The notes under the pieces are model-generated. The model had not been told where the DNA came from. It did no database searches and saw only the letters and a program-made list of their open reading frames with translations. From Acanthosepion esculentum (taxonomy: Eukaryota; Mollusca; Cephalopoda; Sepiida; Sepiidae), in contig OZ038498.1 in the NCBI GenBank assembly GCA_964036315.1, positions 13,345,350 through 13,409,349 on the forward strand: 64,000 nucleotides of DNA, written 5' to 3'. Positions 12,215 through 24,565 of the stretch are shown in pieces. Position 1 is the stretch's first letter; every line of letters starts with the position of its first letter. Position numbers and translations under genes: made by a program.

Positions 12215-13275
12215 CTGGGAAAAATGGAAAAAGTGCTTTTAATCATTCATTACTTCTTTTTATCTAATTAATATTAGTACGATTTACTCTGTATTGCTAT
12301 ATTGGTCACATGCTTTGGAGTTGCAAGTGTCTTCTTCTCCGAGCGAGAGTGGGAAAATATAGGGAATACTCTACAAGTAATCCTTTCTATTTATTTCCAT
12401 GGAAACTACAATAGATACCGAGATCACAACATCATTGGATAGAGCAACTTTTTTAGCTACAAAGTATTATTTCGTTACATAGTGTCATCATTGATTGGCT
12501 ATGCTTTCTCAAGGTGCTCTTCATTTCATGTATTGACAGCAAAGCAGTACTTCTCAGAACATGACTTCTCACATACATTGCAGTTATCACTGCTGAAATG
12601 CATTACCCATTAATCTAACAGTGCTCAGATCCTCTATTTCTTCTACATAAATATTCAGCAAGCATTAATTAATGTCAATGAGTGCAATTTTTTATGTATG
12701 GAGGAATTCAATACTATACATCTTCATATGTGTTTTCTTGTCAAATTCCATTTTGCCAGACTACTATCGGTGACAAAAATTATAGGTTATTGGTAGAAAA
12801 GTTCAACCTCGACAGCCATACCACTGACATCAAATTCTGACATGGGTATAATAAAATAAGAACCATTACTTCCAGAGTGACCACCATTGATATTTTCACT
12901 CTCTACTTGAGAAAATATTGAGATATTGAAAAATCCTTAGAATTGTTTTGCAGGAAAATCTTTTTACATGTAAATATTATATATATTCATAAATAAATCG
13001 AAGAGGTTGATATTCATCTTTATTAAATCATAATTAAATCATAATAAATGGATTAATAAGGAATTTCTAATGCTTTTTTTATTGCATAATATGAAAGATA
13101 TCAATACTTTTATTAGAAAGATGCAAAAGTTACAAACATTTTTTAATAACATCTTTTATTCATATAAATCCATAGAAATATTATTCAGTCACCATGTTGC
13201 CTTTCATCTAAATTGGCTAAGACTAGTTTTGATTTGAAAAATTCTTCAGGAAATTTTTCAATATATTAATGGAAC
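12215..13275. other. Intron DNA, nothing recognised
   Basis: Upstream intron of the 12.2 kb exon; no repeats or further exons detected. Confidence 0.5.
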
Positions 13276-13573
13276 TGCTGGTGGAGTAATGGACAGCGGC
13301 TTGGATTGAGGAATCGGAGAGCCGAGTTCGAATTCCAGTCAAATACATTACATTCATTTACGTGCTAATACCCTTGGGAAAGGTATAAATCCTCCTCTTC
13401 TCACTCCAGCTATGAATAAATAGCAGTACAGACCGGGTTCTATAGCCTTGGATGGCAACTGATCTACTGCAGAAAGAAATGGCAATCTACTGCGAAATAA
13501 AATCTGTCTCGTCACTCAGGTATCGAAAGATACATGATTGCCTAAGCGTGTATCACACATGGCACATAACTGA
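13276..13573 (+). mobile_element. tRNA-derived SINE, copy 1
   Basis: Shares the family's body: a tRNA-like head with box A (ggtggagtaatgg) and box B (gagttcgaattcc), then cattacattcatttacgtgc, a pyrimidine-rich stretch, a gccttggatggcaactg segment and a 3' part ending catggcacataactga. Such tRNA-headed SINEs are known from octopus. The head is slightly degenerate. Confidence 0.85.
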
Positions 13574-13638
13574 AATACATTGGGTGACCAAACTTAACAG
13601 AAAATCTGACATAAACCAAGTACTTTTGATCTTTTTCC

Positions 13639-13748
<110 letters not shown>

Positions 13749-13761
13749 GTTAACCGTCTTT

Positions 13762-14068
13762 GGCATGATGGAGTAATGGATAGTGGCTCAGACTGAGGAA
13801 TTGGAGAGCCGAGTTCAAATTCCAGTCATATCCATGACATTCACTTACGTGCTAATACTCTTGGGAAAGGTATGAATCCTCTTCTTCTTCCCCCAGATAT
13901 GGGTAAATAGCAGGACAGACTGGGTTCTATAGCCTTGGATGGCAACTGGTCTACTGCAGAAAGAAATGGCAATCTACTGCGAAATAAAATCTGTCTCGTC
14001 ACTCAGGTATTGAAAGAGACATGATCGCCTAAGCGTGTATCCCGCATGGCACATAACTGACTGACTGA
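13762..14068 (+). mobile_element. tRNA-derived SINE, copy 2
   Basis: Full-length copy beginning ggcatgatggagtaatgg and ending in repeated ctga units; about 90% like copy 1 by eye. The ending (actgactgactga) matches copies 4 and suggests a short tandem 3' tail recognised by a partner LINE. Confidence 0.88.
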
Positions 14069-14505
14069 TAAAACAATGAGAACTTCATAGAACAAAATAA
14101 ACGATAACCTGAAGATGACAAGCCTGAAAGTAAGGTACATGTAGAAGAACTTTTTATCTCACCTCCTTGATTGTTTTTGACATCCTATTTGAAATTTGAG
14201 TACATGTATTGTCAGGTAACAAAATTATCAGGTGATTTCCTTGTCTAAATGCACCAAAAACAAAACAAATAACTTGTTCACTATAATGTTGCTTCTTAAT
14301 TCTTTGTTCAGCTTCTAGTAATTCATAATAAAAATCCCGTTTTGAATCTCACCTGGCAAAGAAGATTCTCTTTACTCTAGGAAATTCTGCTTAAGTTGAT
14401 ATGTTAAAGGTTCCTCTTAATCTAGCCACAATTTTCTTCATTTTTGATTCGATAATAAATCCATTTTTCATCATCTGAGACTCTCTTCTCCAAAAATACT
14501 CTTTT
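14069..14505. other. Intron DNA, nothing recognised
   Basis: No repeats or exons seen. Confidence 0.5.
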
Positions 14506-14506
14506 T

Positions 14507-14545
14507 TAAACACCCTTGTGCAAATTAATTGAAACAACTGCTTTA
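14507..14545 (+). mobile_element. Left terminus of a Tc1-like element, truncated
   Basis: acacccttgtgcaaattaat plus gaaacaactgcttta matches the termini of the elements at 25073 and 39951. The rest is replaced by the fold-back repeat that follows. Confidence 0.65.
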
Positions 14546-15060
14546 CTTGCATTATTTACATTTTTCAGACTGTTATCCTCATCTTCATTGCCATATTCAC
14601 TACATTTCGGCCATTGTACACTCCGGCCTTCTTCAGGGGATTGGAATTTCAAACTGAACCCTTTATTTCATTCACCAGTGAAGACTGTTCTAGTTCCATG
14701 TGCCAACTCTCTTCCAGTTATCTCAGTTATTTCCCTTTATCTCAACTCTACAACTTTTGGTTCGCCACTGCTCTGGCATGGTATTGAACTCACAACTCTT
14801 TGGGTCTAGTCACTGGATCTAATCAACGTCTTTATCCACTGGGCCATGTGTCCTTGAGTTGAGATTTGAGTTAAAGGGAAATAACTGAGACATCTTGGAG
14901 AGGCATGGCTCGTGGAACTAGAACAATCTATCCCGATGGACGAAATAAAAGGTTTGGTTTGAAATTTCAATCACCTGAAGATGGCTGGAGCATACAATGG
15001 CTGAAATGTTGTGAGTATGTCAAAGATGAGGATAACGGTCTTGTTAAGCAAGTTGAAAAA
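14546..15060. mobile_element. Fold-back repeat with tRNA-like centre (family B)
   Basis: The left arm (gttatcctcatcttcattgc, then cgttt/catttcggcc, ctccggccttcttcagg) is answered on the right by its reverse complement (cctgaagatggctgg ... aatggctgaaatgttgtgag ... gatgaggataac). The centre at about 14740-14860 read on the minus strand is tRNA-like (cacatggcccagtggataaa and gtgagttcaatacc). Relatives lie at 15585-15835, 33713-33790 (tRNA part), 36891-38135 and 63240-63335. Confidence 0.7.
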
Positions 15061-15270
15061 GTGTTTAAATGCTGACCAATATCATATCATGTGAAACCTA
15101 TTTTTCTAGCTTTCAGATTTATAAATACAGTTGACTGATTACACAAGCAAGAAATAAAATCAAAATTCAGTCTCATGTGGATCAGAGTTATCACGTCAAG
15201 TGATGTGGCTATAGAAAACTAGCAAAATGACTTACGGATTATAACATTCCAGATGCTTAAGAATACTCAC

Positions 15271-15435
15271 TGCTTGTTGCTTCAACAGGCTCTGAACCTG
15301 CAACACTCATTTGCAGTACTTTAAACACCCGGGAAGGGATGTGGCCACCAGAATATCGCACTTCACTAGGGCCATCAGCCTTCTCCTCTTCTTCATCTAC
15401 CATTGCTGGCTTTGGCTTTGGCTTTGATTTCCGCA
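15271..15435 (-). CDS. PDZ-LIM gene exon 7: GGHIPSRVFKVLQ cassette
   Basis: A 165-nt exon with acceptor GGGTTATGTTTCAG and donor AAGCA/GTGAGT. It begins with a lysine/proline repeat (RKSKPKPKPA), passes through an acidic patch (VDEEEEKADG), then carries VRYSGGHIPSRVFKVLQMSV and a short Ser/Thr tail. The motif differs from its paralogues in having V in place of the conserved Ser before Phe. It is symmetric phase 1-1. The KPKPKP stretch is typical of flexible linkers. Confidence 0.88.
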
Positions 15436-15584
15436 CTGAAACATAACCCAGAGAGATATATTGAATGCACAGTGACACTGTCATAAGAATTTGGTAAGAT
15501 TCAATTGGCAGTTAATGAATCATGCAGGTGAGTGACAAGGTTTGGGTTGAGAAGGAAAATCAGAAAACATCTTTGTAGTTGCAT

Positions 15585-15835
15585 TATTTACATCACTTGA
15601 ACTGTTATCCTCATCTTCATTACCAGATTCCCAACATTTCAGCCTCTATATCTCTGAGATGAGGTATTATGATTACTTACATTATTTATATTATTTGGAC
15701 TGTTATGCTCATCTTCATTGCCATATTCACAACGTTTTGACCTCTATATCTCTGAGATGTGGCATTATGATTACTTGCGTTATTTACATTATTTGGACTG
15801 TTGTCCTCATCTTCATTGCCATATTCACAGAGATA
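15585..15835 (+). repeat. Family B arms, tandem partial copies
   Basis: Three successive versions of ttacattattt.gactgttatcctcatcttcattgcc, spaced by about 117 bp and separated by ctctatatctctgagatg.gg.attatga. Confidence 0.8.
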
Positions 15836-17190
15836 GAGACAGATCTTTGTAGTTGTCAAAAGTATCTAATCAATGAAGATTTGAAAATAAAAGTTTATTC
15901 TTATTAATCAATTGTCACTGACAATTTGACCTAAAGGTCGCATTTATGGATTCATTTGATACTGAATGCATTCTGAAGAGCCCCAGTGTTGAGAAATCAA
16001 TGCTTTCTCTTTTGTTTATATGCAGTAAATAAACCAAGACTGCATTAAACTTCTGTGTATTTTTCAGGTTTCATGATTTTATTGCTTGTTACATTATTTG
16101 TACAGGCAGTTATCTTGAACCAAAGATACAAAACTAAATAATATTCTTCTGGCTGGTTCCGGAAAACAATGACAAGTCTTCCAAAGGTTCTGAAAATAAA
16201 ACAACAGTTGCATAAACTTTCTATAATAGCACCATCACTCTATACAATCTTCAGACTACATAATATGTTTTGTTCAATATATTCTTTGGCTTTGTTGATG
16301 TTGATTAAATTTTTAGATGATATGATTTTTATAATTAAATTTTCTGTTGCTTTTCTATCTGGCTCTAATTTTATCGCATTTTCTATGAATTGTAAACCTA
16401 TTGCTTGAATTTTTCCCTCCATAACTATTATTTTATCAATTGACAGATTTTTGGACAATTGTTTGTTTTGAGCAATTATTTATGAGAAGATTATCCACGA
16501 ATTCAGTAAATCAGTAAAAAGAACTTTGATGAAGAGTTGATGAGTTATTTTAAATAAGATATTAATAAAAAAAAAATTTATTAAAAAATAACGTTTATCA
16601 ATAAAATATTTATTAAAAAAAAAACTATCAAATTTATCAGTAAATAATTATTTCTTACAAGTTATCTACATTAAAAATGAATTTTTTTTTATTGTGAATG
16701 AGGTTTAAGACATTTGTTGGATACAATGGTTTGTTCTTTGTTAACACAGAATGATTGAAATTTAAGAATACAAACTAAACCTGGTTTTTTATAAATTAAA
16801 AGGAAAAATTATCGCTTAAAAGTTTCTCAATAATTGCTTTTTATTCTTGCAATCTAACTTTAAAAACATGCACTTTGTAACACTTATTTTATTTTTAAGA
16901 GTTAAGTTAAATTTTTTTACCTGATTTCATATTACAAAATTTTTAAACAGTAAAACATTTTAAAGCAGTCAAAAATAATTTGAAACATTATCAGTTATAT
17001 CTTTAATGACTAACAAAATTACAGACAGGAAAATATAATACTATGCAAAAGTCTTTGGCAAATTTAAACAATTATAAATATCAAATAATTGCCAGCTTAT
17101 GTGGCTATTTTGCATCCCATTTTCTAATTTACATACCTAATTTATGTATATAGTATTTTTGCGTGTCATATGTGCAGATGTAAATATATT
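15836..17190. other. AT-rich intron DNA, nothing recognised
   Basis: A 72-residue open frame on the minus strand at 16240-16458 is Asn/Ile/Lys-rich and has no recognised domain. Confidence 0.5.
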
Positions 17191-17194
17191 TATG

Positions 17195-17490
17195 TTATAT
17201 TCTGTGCTAATAGGAATATATACTTGAACAACACGGTGGATAAAATAAGTAAAGGTTTATTGTAAAAACCAATACAATAAGAATAAAGATAACAGTTATG
17301 TACAAGGTCATCGCAAATCAATCCAGTAGTGAGTGCTACTATTGAAAGGTCGGTAGTTCTCGTATAAATCTGAGTCATACTCAACAGATCCCAGCTAAAC
17401 TCTGTAGTCCATTGACTTACAGATACTTATAGCTAGTTACTACCTATATTGTAGCCACTCATGGGGGTGACAGGTTATTCTACTACATCA
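17195..17490 (-). mobile_element. Candidate solo LTR
   Basis: On the minus strand the segment begins tgtagtagaataacctgtca, and near its end has an AATAAA signal (caataaacc) followed by a T/G-rich run, the layout of an LTR with U3, polyadenylation signal and U5. I could not find a clean target-site duplication, so the boundaries are tentative. Confidence 0.35.
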
Positions 17491-17794
17491 ATTTACCTGC
17501 ATACATATTTGCTTGCAAGAATCTTTTTATCATATTTCAAATTGTATTTATCATTTTTGATTCTTTTGATTTCCAATCCGATCAAAATATTTTCTGTTTT
17601 TGTTTTCAAGTCATCGTAGAATCATCTGAACTGATTATAAGAGCAACCTAACAACAAAATTCAACCCATTTTCTGTCTGTAATGCCTTCAAATTGACCAC
17701 CAACTGTTTAGTTTTCTCTGCCTGTATTTTCTATAACCTCCTCTTTCTCTTACTTCCTATTCTTTATTCCTTGCAATAATAAATAATACTCCTT

Positions 17795-18085
17795 TTTTTA
17801 AAAGTGATTTTCCTTTTTTAAAAGTGATACTTCTTTTTAAAAGTGATACTTTTCAAAAAAATGATACTCTTTTTTTTAAAGTGACACTCCTTATTTAAAA
17901 ATGATACTCTTTTTTTAAAAAGTGACACTCCTTATTTAAAAATGATACTCTTTTTTTAAAAAGTGGCACTCCTTATTTAAAAGTGATACTCCTTTTTTTT
18001 AAAAAATGATACCCTTTTTTAAAAGTGATACTCCTTTTTTTAAAAAATGATACATATTTTTAAAAGTGATACTCCTTTTTTCTTT
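17795..18085. repeat. Minisatellite, unit about 22-25 bp
   Basis: Repeats of aaaagtgatactcctttttt with length changes in the T run, about 12 copies. Confidence 0.9.
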
Positions 18086-18920
18086 TTCTATCATCCTACT
18101 CTTCCTAAGACACAATTTATCCTTGCATAAAAATAAAAAAAAACTTTCCATTGTCATAAGATCTATAAAATAAAATAAAAGTTGTCTTTGCTTGTATTAA
18201 CATTTCTGAGGATTCATGGTCATCCCTGTTGTTATTGGTTTGTTTTATGGCATATCAACCTCAATCTGTTATTTAATGCCAACATGATTTTTATTGCTGA
18301 TAATATTTTTTTCAAAAACATATTGTTAGTAATATTTTTACAAAATTTTATTGCTGGTAATAATTTTTCCCAAAAAGTATTGTTGGTATTAAAACCTATT
18401 TTTACACTTTCAGGTCAGGGTGGACCTGGGAACACCAGCAATTAAGAGGTGGTTCTACACTCCTCAAAACCCCTGATGAAAGTCTTGCTGTCGGATGTAG
18501 TTTATTGTCTTACCCTGGATGCAGATGTACTTTATCATCATACCCAGGACAGTGTTGTTATTGAACCACATTTGTTGATTTTGTTCTTCTACAATTTTAT
18601 GATTTTACATTTGGATTTTTATCTGATTTATACACAATTTTATATGTATGTGGGTTCATTTGTGTATTCATATGAACATAATTTCATATGTATAAAGAAT
18701 TTATAAACAACCTGGGCCAGTTATTAATTTCCCTATTTAGGAAAATAAAATTGAGGGATCGCAATTCAAATATGTGTACCCACGAAAAATATAATTTCTA
18801 GAAATAAATAAAGAATTATGTAAATGTTTGTTCAGCAAGAAATTTACTGATTGTAGTGAAGTGGAGCCAAATATGAAACTATTTACAAAAATGTCATTGT
18901 GAGATTATTAAGTCATCTGC
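18086..18920. other. Intron DNA with a dispersed repeat at 18235-18440
   Basis: The stretch ggtattaaaacctattttta and neighbouring gctggtaat units recur at 33205-33300 and 33840-34020, also ending in a gtgga..tggga motif. The family is not identified. Confidence 0.6.
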
Positions 18921-18921
18921 A

Positions 18922-19120
18922 GGCATGGTGGAGTAATGGATAGCAGCTCAGATTAAGGAATCAGAGAGCCGAGTTCAAATTCCAGTCGAATCCATTACAT
19001 TCACTTACATGCTAATATCCTTGAGAAAGCTATGAATCCTCTTCTTCTCCCCACCAGCTATGGGTAAATAGCAAGACTGGGTTCTATAGCCTTGGGTGAC
19101 AACTGGTCTAGGAGAAAGAC
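18922..19120 (+). mobile_element. tRNA-derived SINE, copy 3, 3' truncated
   Basis: Head and body match copies 1 and 2 but the copy stops after the aactggtcta segment. Confidence 0.85.
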
Positions 19121-19615
19121 AATTCTGGAACCAAAACCAGATCCTACAAGTTGGGGGTTGTGCAGTAGGCTAAAAACCTACACACTTAAAAAACTGGCTT
19201 GTTATAGAAACCGCAACAATATCTTGCAGCCCTATGTTCTTCAAGGAATTTAAAGACATAATATATATAAAGGCATAATATATATAAAGGCATAATATAT
19301 ATAAAATACAGTTTGTCTTACAGTCCATTCATTCCTATAATGTGTTCAGTTCTGGCTGGGTGACTTAATATTATGGCTTTGTTCTTAACTAAGCTAAACT
19401 GAATCCGATACATGGCTACAGGGAGGAATTAACTTACTAGACAAACATTAGTCTATGAGACTGGCTTAATATTCATTGCTCTTTGGCAGATACCACATCG
19501 AGGAATTATGGTAGGATGTATACTTTATCATAGGTAGGACCCGAAATGAAGTATTGCTGCCATATGTGGGCTGGAGTTGCCCAATCCTTACTTTCCAGCC
19601 TTGATAGAGTCTGAA
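19121..19615. other. Intron DNA with a small 21-bp tandem repeat
   Basis: ataatatatataaaggc is repeated three times at about 19258-19312; nothing else recognised. Confidence 0.6.
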
Positions 19616-20178
19616 GTCATTTACACAGCCTTGTGGGAGATGACATATTTATACAGCCTTGTGGGACATGACATATCTACTCAGCCTTGGGAGACATGAC
19701 ATATTTATACAGCCTTGTGGGACATGACATATTTACACAACCTTGGGGGACATGACATATTTACACAGCCTTGGGGGACATGACATATTTATACAGCCTT
19801 GTTGGACATGACATATTTATACAGCCTTGTGGGACATGACATATTTATACAGCCTTGGGGGACAGGACATATCTACTCAGCCTTGTGGGACATGACATAT
19901 CTACTCAGCCTTGGGAGACATGACATATTTACACAGCCTTGAGGGACATGACATATTTACACAGCCTTGGGGGACATGACATATTTACACAGCCTGGGGG
20001 GACATGATATATTTATACAACCTTGTGGGACATGACATATTTTTTACAACTTGGGGGACATGACATATCTACTCAGCCTTGGGGGGACATGACATATTTA
20101 CACAGCCTTGGGAGACATGACATATTTACACAGCCTTGTGGGACATGACTTATTTACACAGCCTTGTGTGGCATGATA
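19616..20178. repeat. 28-bp minisatellite, about 20 copies
   Basis: The unit is tttacacagccttgggggac followed by atgacata. Two variable sites (acaca/ataca/ctact and ggg/tgg) make several unit types that alternate. Confidence 0.95.
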
Positions 20179-20987
20179 TATTTTCAACCATGCAGTCCCT
20201 TTCCCACAAATACCTATTGATACTTTATTGCTATTTCCATGCCAAGTGTTTGAAGCAACTAGTTTCACAGATTCAGATCTTTACAGATAACACATGACTA
20301 CATCCACTGAGTTGAACCACTCCTTGTCTATTCCAATCATAATGAGAATGTTCCATGCATAGACCTTTTACTCAAGAATCATTGCTTTACGTAGCAGGCT
20401 CCTGTTTCTCTGAATGCTACAGTCTTAACTTCTTCAAATCAAAAGATGAACTGTGACCTAGCCTCCATGTTTGCATAATCCTCACTTCATACTCACACAC
20501 CTCATTTAATAACGCTCCACATTGAATGGTTCTTGAGCCTTTTGCTGGTTAAATGCTAGTAAAAAAACCCTGAATATGACTTGACAAATATCACAGCTCT
20601 CCTTATTGTAAAACAAAAATGGTATACATTATTAAAAGAAACTGTTTCCAATGCTGTTTAATTTAAACAAATTGAAGAGAAAGATAGAAAGATTTAAACT
20701 TGTTGATTTGGGTTTTTGAATTTCTTGTTTGTCAGGGAAACAGTTTAGTTTATTCCTTTAAAGGAGACATAGAAGGATTAAATATATTAATCAGATATAG
20801 AAAAAATTAAATTTTAGATTTGTTTTTAGGGGCATGTTGGATGAGGAATAGAATTTAAAGTGGTAGTCATAATCAAGGAAAAACAGAGTTGGCTGATGGC
20901 AGGCAGGGCAGGAAAAAGTCCATCTGGTTGAATAGTCTGAAATCCAGGCCATGCCATAATTGTGGTCATCTTTGCTTCAGGACTTAC
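20179..20987. other. Intron DNA, nothing recognised
   Basis: Runs up to the donor of the 21.1 kb exon; no other exon seen. Confidence 0.5.
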
Positions 20988-21188
20988 TGTGACAGTCAAC
21001 GGCTAGAGGGTGACCATATGCCCAAGCTTTTAAGAGCTTGAATGATGGGGATGGAATGTGCTTTCCTCGGTATCGAATGGATGTATCAACATAGTTTCCC
21101 ACCCTTTCCTCTTCTTTCTTTTCCTCTTTCTCCCCCTCCTCCTCTTGTTGTTTCAGTTTAACATCTTCTGTTTCCTCTTTCATTCCAT
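20988..21188 (-). CDS. PDZ-LIM gene exon 6: acidic helix plus GKHIPSPSFKLLK cassette
   Basis: A 201-nt exon with acceptor TTACACAG and a near-consensus donor CACA/GTAAGT. The first half is a Glu/Lys-rich, probably helical segment (KQQEEEGEKEEKKEEE). The second half reads VGNYVDTSIRYRGKHIPSPS then FKLLKAWAYGHPLAVDCH. Reading past the donor gives SKS and a stop, so intron retention here would truncate the protein at once. The usual Q after the motif is K (LLK rather than VLQ). It is symmetric phase 1-1, and its second half is the sister of the 28.2 kb exon. Confidence 0.9.
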
Positions 21189-21475
21189 CTGTGTAAATAA
21201 CATTTCATTTTGAACAATATTCCTTTAATGTTTCATTTAAAGGCAAACATATTTTCTACTTTCTACTGAAATCAATGTTTAAATTATTTTTAATAATGTT
21301 CTTGAACGTCTACAAATGGTAAGAGGAATAAACACAATATGACAAAACTCAAACTTTCAACAAAATTTCAATTGAATATAGAAAATTCATTTTTGCAAAG
21401 GTTATAAATGTCAAGAGTCATAGAAATAATTTACAGGGCTGGTGATCAAGTTCTTTGTGTCTCACATATGAAATA

Positions 21476-21700
21476 TATGAAAGATATGAAATATATGAAA
21501 GATATGAAATATATGTAAGACATGAAACATATGAAAACATATAAAAGATATGAAATATATGAAAGACATGAAATATATGAAAATATATAAAAATATGAAA
21601 TATATGCAAATATATGAAAGAGATGAAATATATGAAAGACATGAAATATATGAAAATATGAAATATATGCAAATATATGAAAGAGATGAAATATATGCAA
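21476..21700. repeat. AT-rich minisatellite, unit about 14-16 bp
   Basis: Repeats of gaaatatatgaaagat and variants, just upstream (transcript sense) of the 21.1 kb exon. Confidence 0.85.
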
Positions 21701-22824
21701 ACTTTTCATAAATACAGCCAGCAACTCAAATATGACATTTTTGCCAATTTTAATCATTAATAAAACAAAGCAAAAGACCAGTGTTTATGAAACCTTTCAT
21801 GTCTGGCATGATGTCTTCAAAATTATATATTTGGTTATAAATAAAATATTTTGCTTCCAAAAAAACTGAAAAATAAAAAAGACCAATCATTATAATATGA
21901 ATCTTTCCTAAAAATAATAATTAAAATTCTAAATTAAAATTCTAAATTTTTCAGGATTAAATCATGGAATACTATACTGTATATGGTGTAGAACACCATA
22001 GGTTAAATTAATTTTTAATGAATTTAATAGGATTAAATTCATAAAAAATTAATTTAACCCTATGTCTATATCTTCTGCTTCATTTAAAGCTTGAAAATTG
22101 TAGTAAGAAATCATTAAATATGAATGCAATTTTAATAGCTATCTTCAAATAATTATTTCAGAATGGCATAATGTAATTGTTTTAATGCATGAATTATCAT
22201 TAAATGTAATAAAATGAATTGATAAGAATATCTTATACTTTATTTCAATAAATATTTGTCTATGAGTAGAATTCAAATTGTTTGTATAAAACTTTTGTGG
22301 TTAATCTTTTGATAGTAACTCTCACAAAATTTGTTAAATCTATAAAGTCCAAAAATAAACTTTATTGATAATTTATACATTTTAATTAAGGAATCAAATA
22401 TAAATAAAAATAAACTTTGTCTTCATCATTTTAATTATGTTTGAGGACATGCTGAAAATCTTTTAGCCCACACCCCAAAATCTGAGTATTATTTTGATAT
22501 TGCAAGTGGAATCAATGTTCTTTTATATTGTTAAGTACAAATTTTCAGGATCCTTGAACTTATTTTTGAATTTGTTTCAGATCTCCAACTGAAATATATC
22601 AACATAAAGTGTGGGATTTTCAAGTGTGGAACCCAGCATTTTCATGAGGTTTCTGCAGAAGAAACCTCTAAAGGAAATCATGAGTTTATGAGACAAACAT
22701 TAGATGACAACAGTTTGTTATACTCAACTGTGAAAAAACAGCATGCCAACTTCCAGTTTTGAGACTCAAGATGCAATCAAATCTGGAAAGATTTGAACAT
22801 TATCCACTCCCATAGCCAGACTGA
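21701..22824. other. Intron DNA with one palindrome
   Basis: Bases 21997-22064 form a hairpin with about 32-bp arms (ataggttaaattaattttt on the left); a smaller hairpin tatggtg/caccata abuts it at 21982-22000. Confidence 0.65.
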
Positions 22825-23790
22825 CGGACATTTGGCCGAGAGACATTTGGCCAAACAGACATTTGATTGAATGGACATTTGGCCAAGTAAAACTAGTAAC
22901 AAGCAATACTTCAAGTATTTTAATTAACAGTATTCTAAGGTAGAATAGGACTAATAATTACCACTGAAAATCTAAATTTAAAGTTAAGTTTTATTATTTC
23001 AATATTTGTTTATTGAAATTAATATTTTTAAAAATATTTGAGTGCATTTAGGTAAAAAGTAGCACCTAATTATTTAAATCCGTATTTAACAGTAAGATGA
23101 AAACTAGTTCATCCCTTTAAGATAATGATCATTAAAAGCGAAATTGAAAGATCTTTCATATCGTAAAAGCTTAAGATTTTTGCTGTTAATTAAAATGTGC
23201 TTTTTCTCAAAATACTTATCATCTTACAGTAATATTTGAATAATATTTTCCAGACAATAATTCAAACTCACTTTTAACTGACTTCTTTTTTTCGTGGCCA
23301 GATATTTGGACAAGAGACATTTGGCTGACGGATATTTCACCCAAAAAGTACAAGTAAAAATAATAACAAGCAATACTTTAAGTATTTTAATTAGCAGTAT
23401 TATAAGTCAGACCAAGACTAACAATTACCACTGAATTTCAAGTAATTAAATTACTAAATCTAAATTTAAAGTTAAGTTTTATTATTTCAATATTTCTTTA
23501 TTGAAATTAGTATTTTAAAAATATTTGAGTGTATTTGGGCAAAAAGTAACACTTAATTATTTAAATTTGTATTTAACAGTAAGATAAAATTGAAAGATCT
23601 TTCCTATCGTAAAAGCTTAATATTTTTGCTGTAGTAAAATGTGCTTTTTCTCAAAATACTAATCTTATAGTAATATTTGAAGTAAAAAATAACATATACA
23701 GAATAGATTGCAAAAAGCCTGTCAAAAAAGATGAAAAAGTATAAATTAATACAGTAAATAAATATAAATATATGCAGCACAGAGTGTGTA

Positions 23791-23840
<50 letters not shown>

Positions 23841-24034
23841 CACATTACGATAAAGAGTCTGGCATACACCAGTATATTTTCGGCTAAATGTCCATTCGGT
23901 TAAATGTCCGTCGGACAAAAGTACCTCAGCCAAACGTCCCTCAGCCAAATGTCCCTCAGCCAAATGTCACCCAGCCAAATGTCCCTCAGCCAAATGCCCC
24001 TCAGCCAAATGTCCGAGTACCATCCACTCCTGAA
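22825..24034. mobile_element. Element bounded by inverted arrays of a TTTGGCC motif
   Basis: gacatttggcc-type motifs repeat at 22825-22887 and 23296-23345, and in inverse orientation (gccaaatgtccctca) about eight times at 23881-24034. Two ~300-bp direct copies of an AT-rich unit lie at about 22884-23230 and 23352-23690. A (TA)n tract sits at 23797-23840. No protein is encoded. A non-autonomous DNA element with repeated terminal motifs is my best reading. Confidence 0.55.
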
Positions 24035-24560
24035 ATTGATGATCATGACCTAATTTTGGCTAAAAAAATTAATTTTGGCCCAAAGTATTGCTGAGACACT
24101 AGAAATATCCAGGGCATTGGATGCCATCAACCAAATTAGTGTTGTTATACTCTGCTTCAAATTAAACCTCTTTCTGATTCATTCCATACCAAAACCTGCC
24201 AGATGGATATGAACGCTATGAATGCAAAATGAAAAATAATAATGTTGCTCTCTGCATCGGAGCTGCAATCATCCCACTCACAAATCCTAAAAAATATTAA
24301 ACAAAATTTAAATGTTAGGGGCAACCATGAACATTGCCACTAAAGCAAAAGCATGACAAAAGATACTGAGTTGTGTATCCACCCTGACTGCATAAAAGGA
24401 CCTGAGATTCACTTTAGCTATAGGACTGTGTCCCCTGGAGTCACGACTACTATCACCAAGCTGCTCACTCCAGAGCATTAGAAGCCGGTTCAAGCAATGA
24501 TATACATTTGAAATTATTAGGAGAATTTGATAATTATATAGCGGCGCTATATTGAGTCTG
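24035..24560. other. Intron DNA, nothing recognised
   Basis: No repeat or exon found. Confidence 0.5.
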
Positions 24561-24565
24561 ATTTG

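Noticed and set aside
16240..16458. 72-codon minus-strand frame with TPR-like look
   Set aside because: Low-complexity Asn/Ile/Lys composition, no splice context or clear repeat register.
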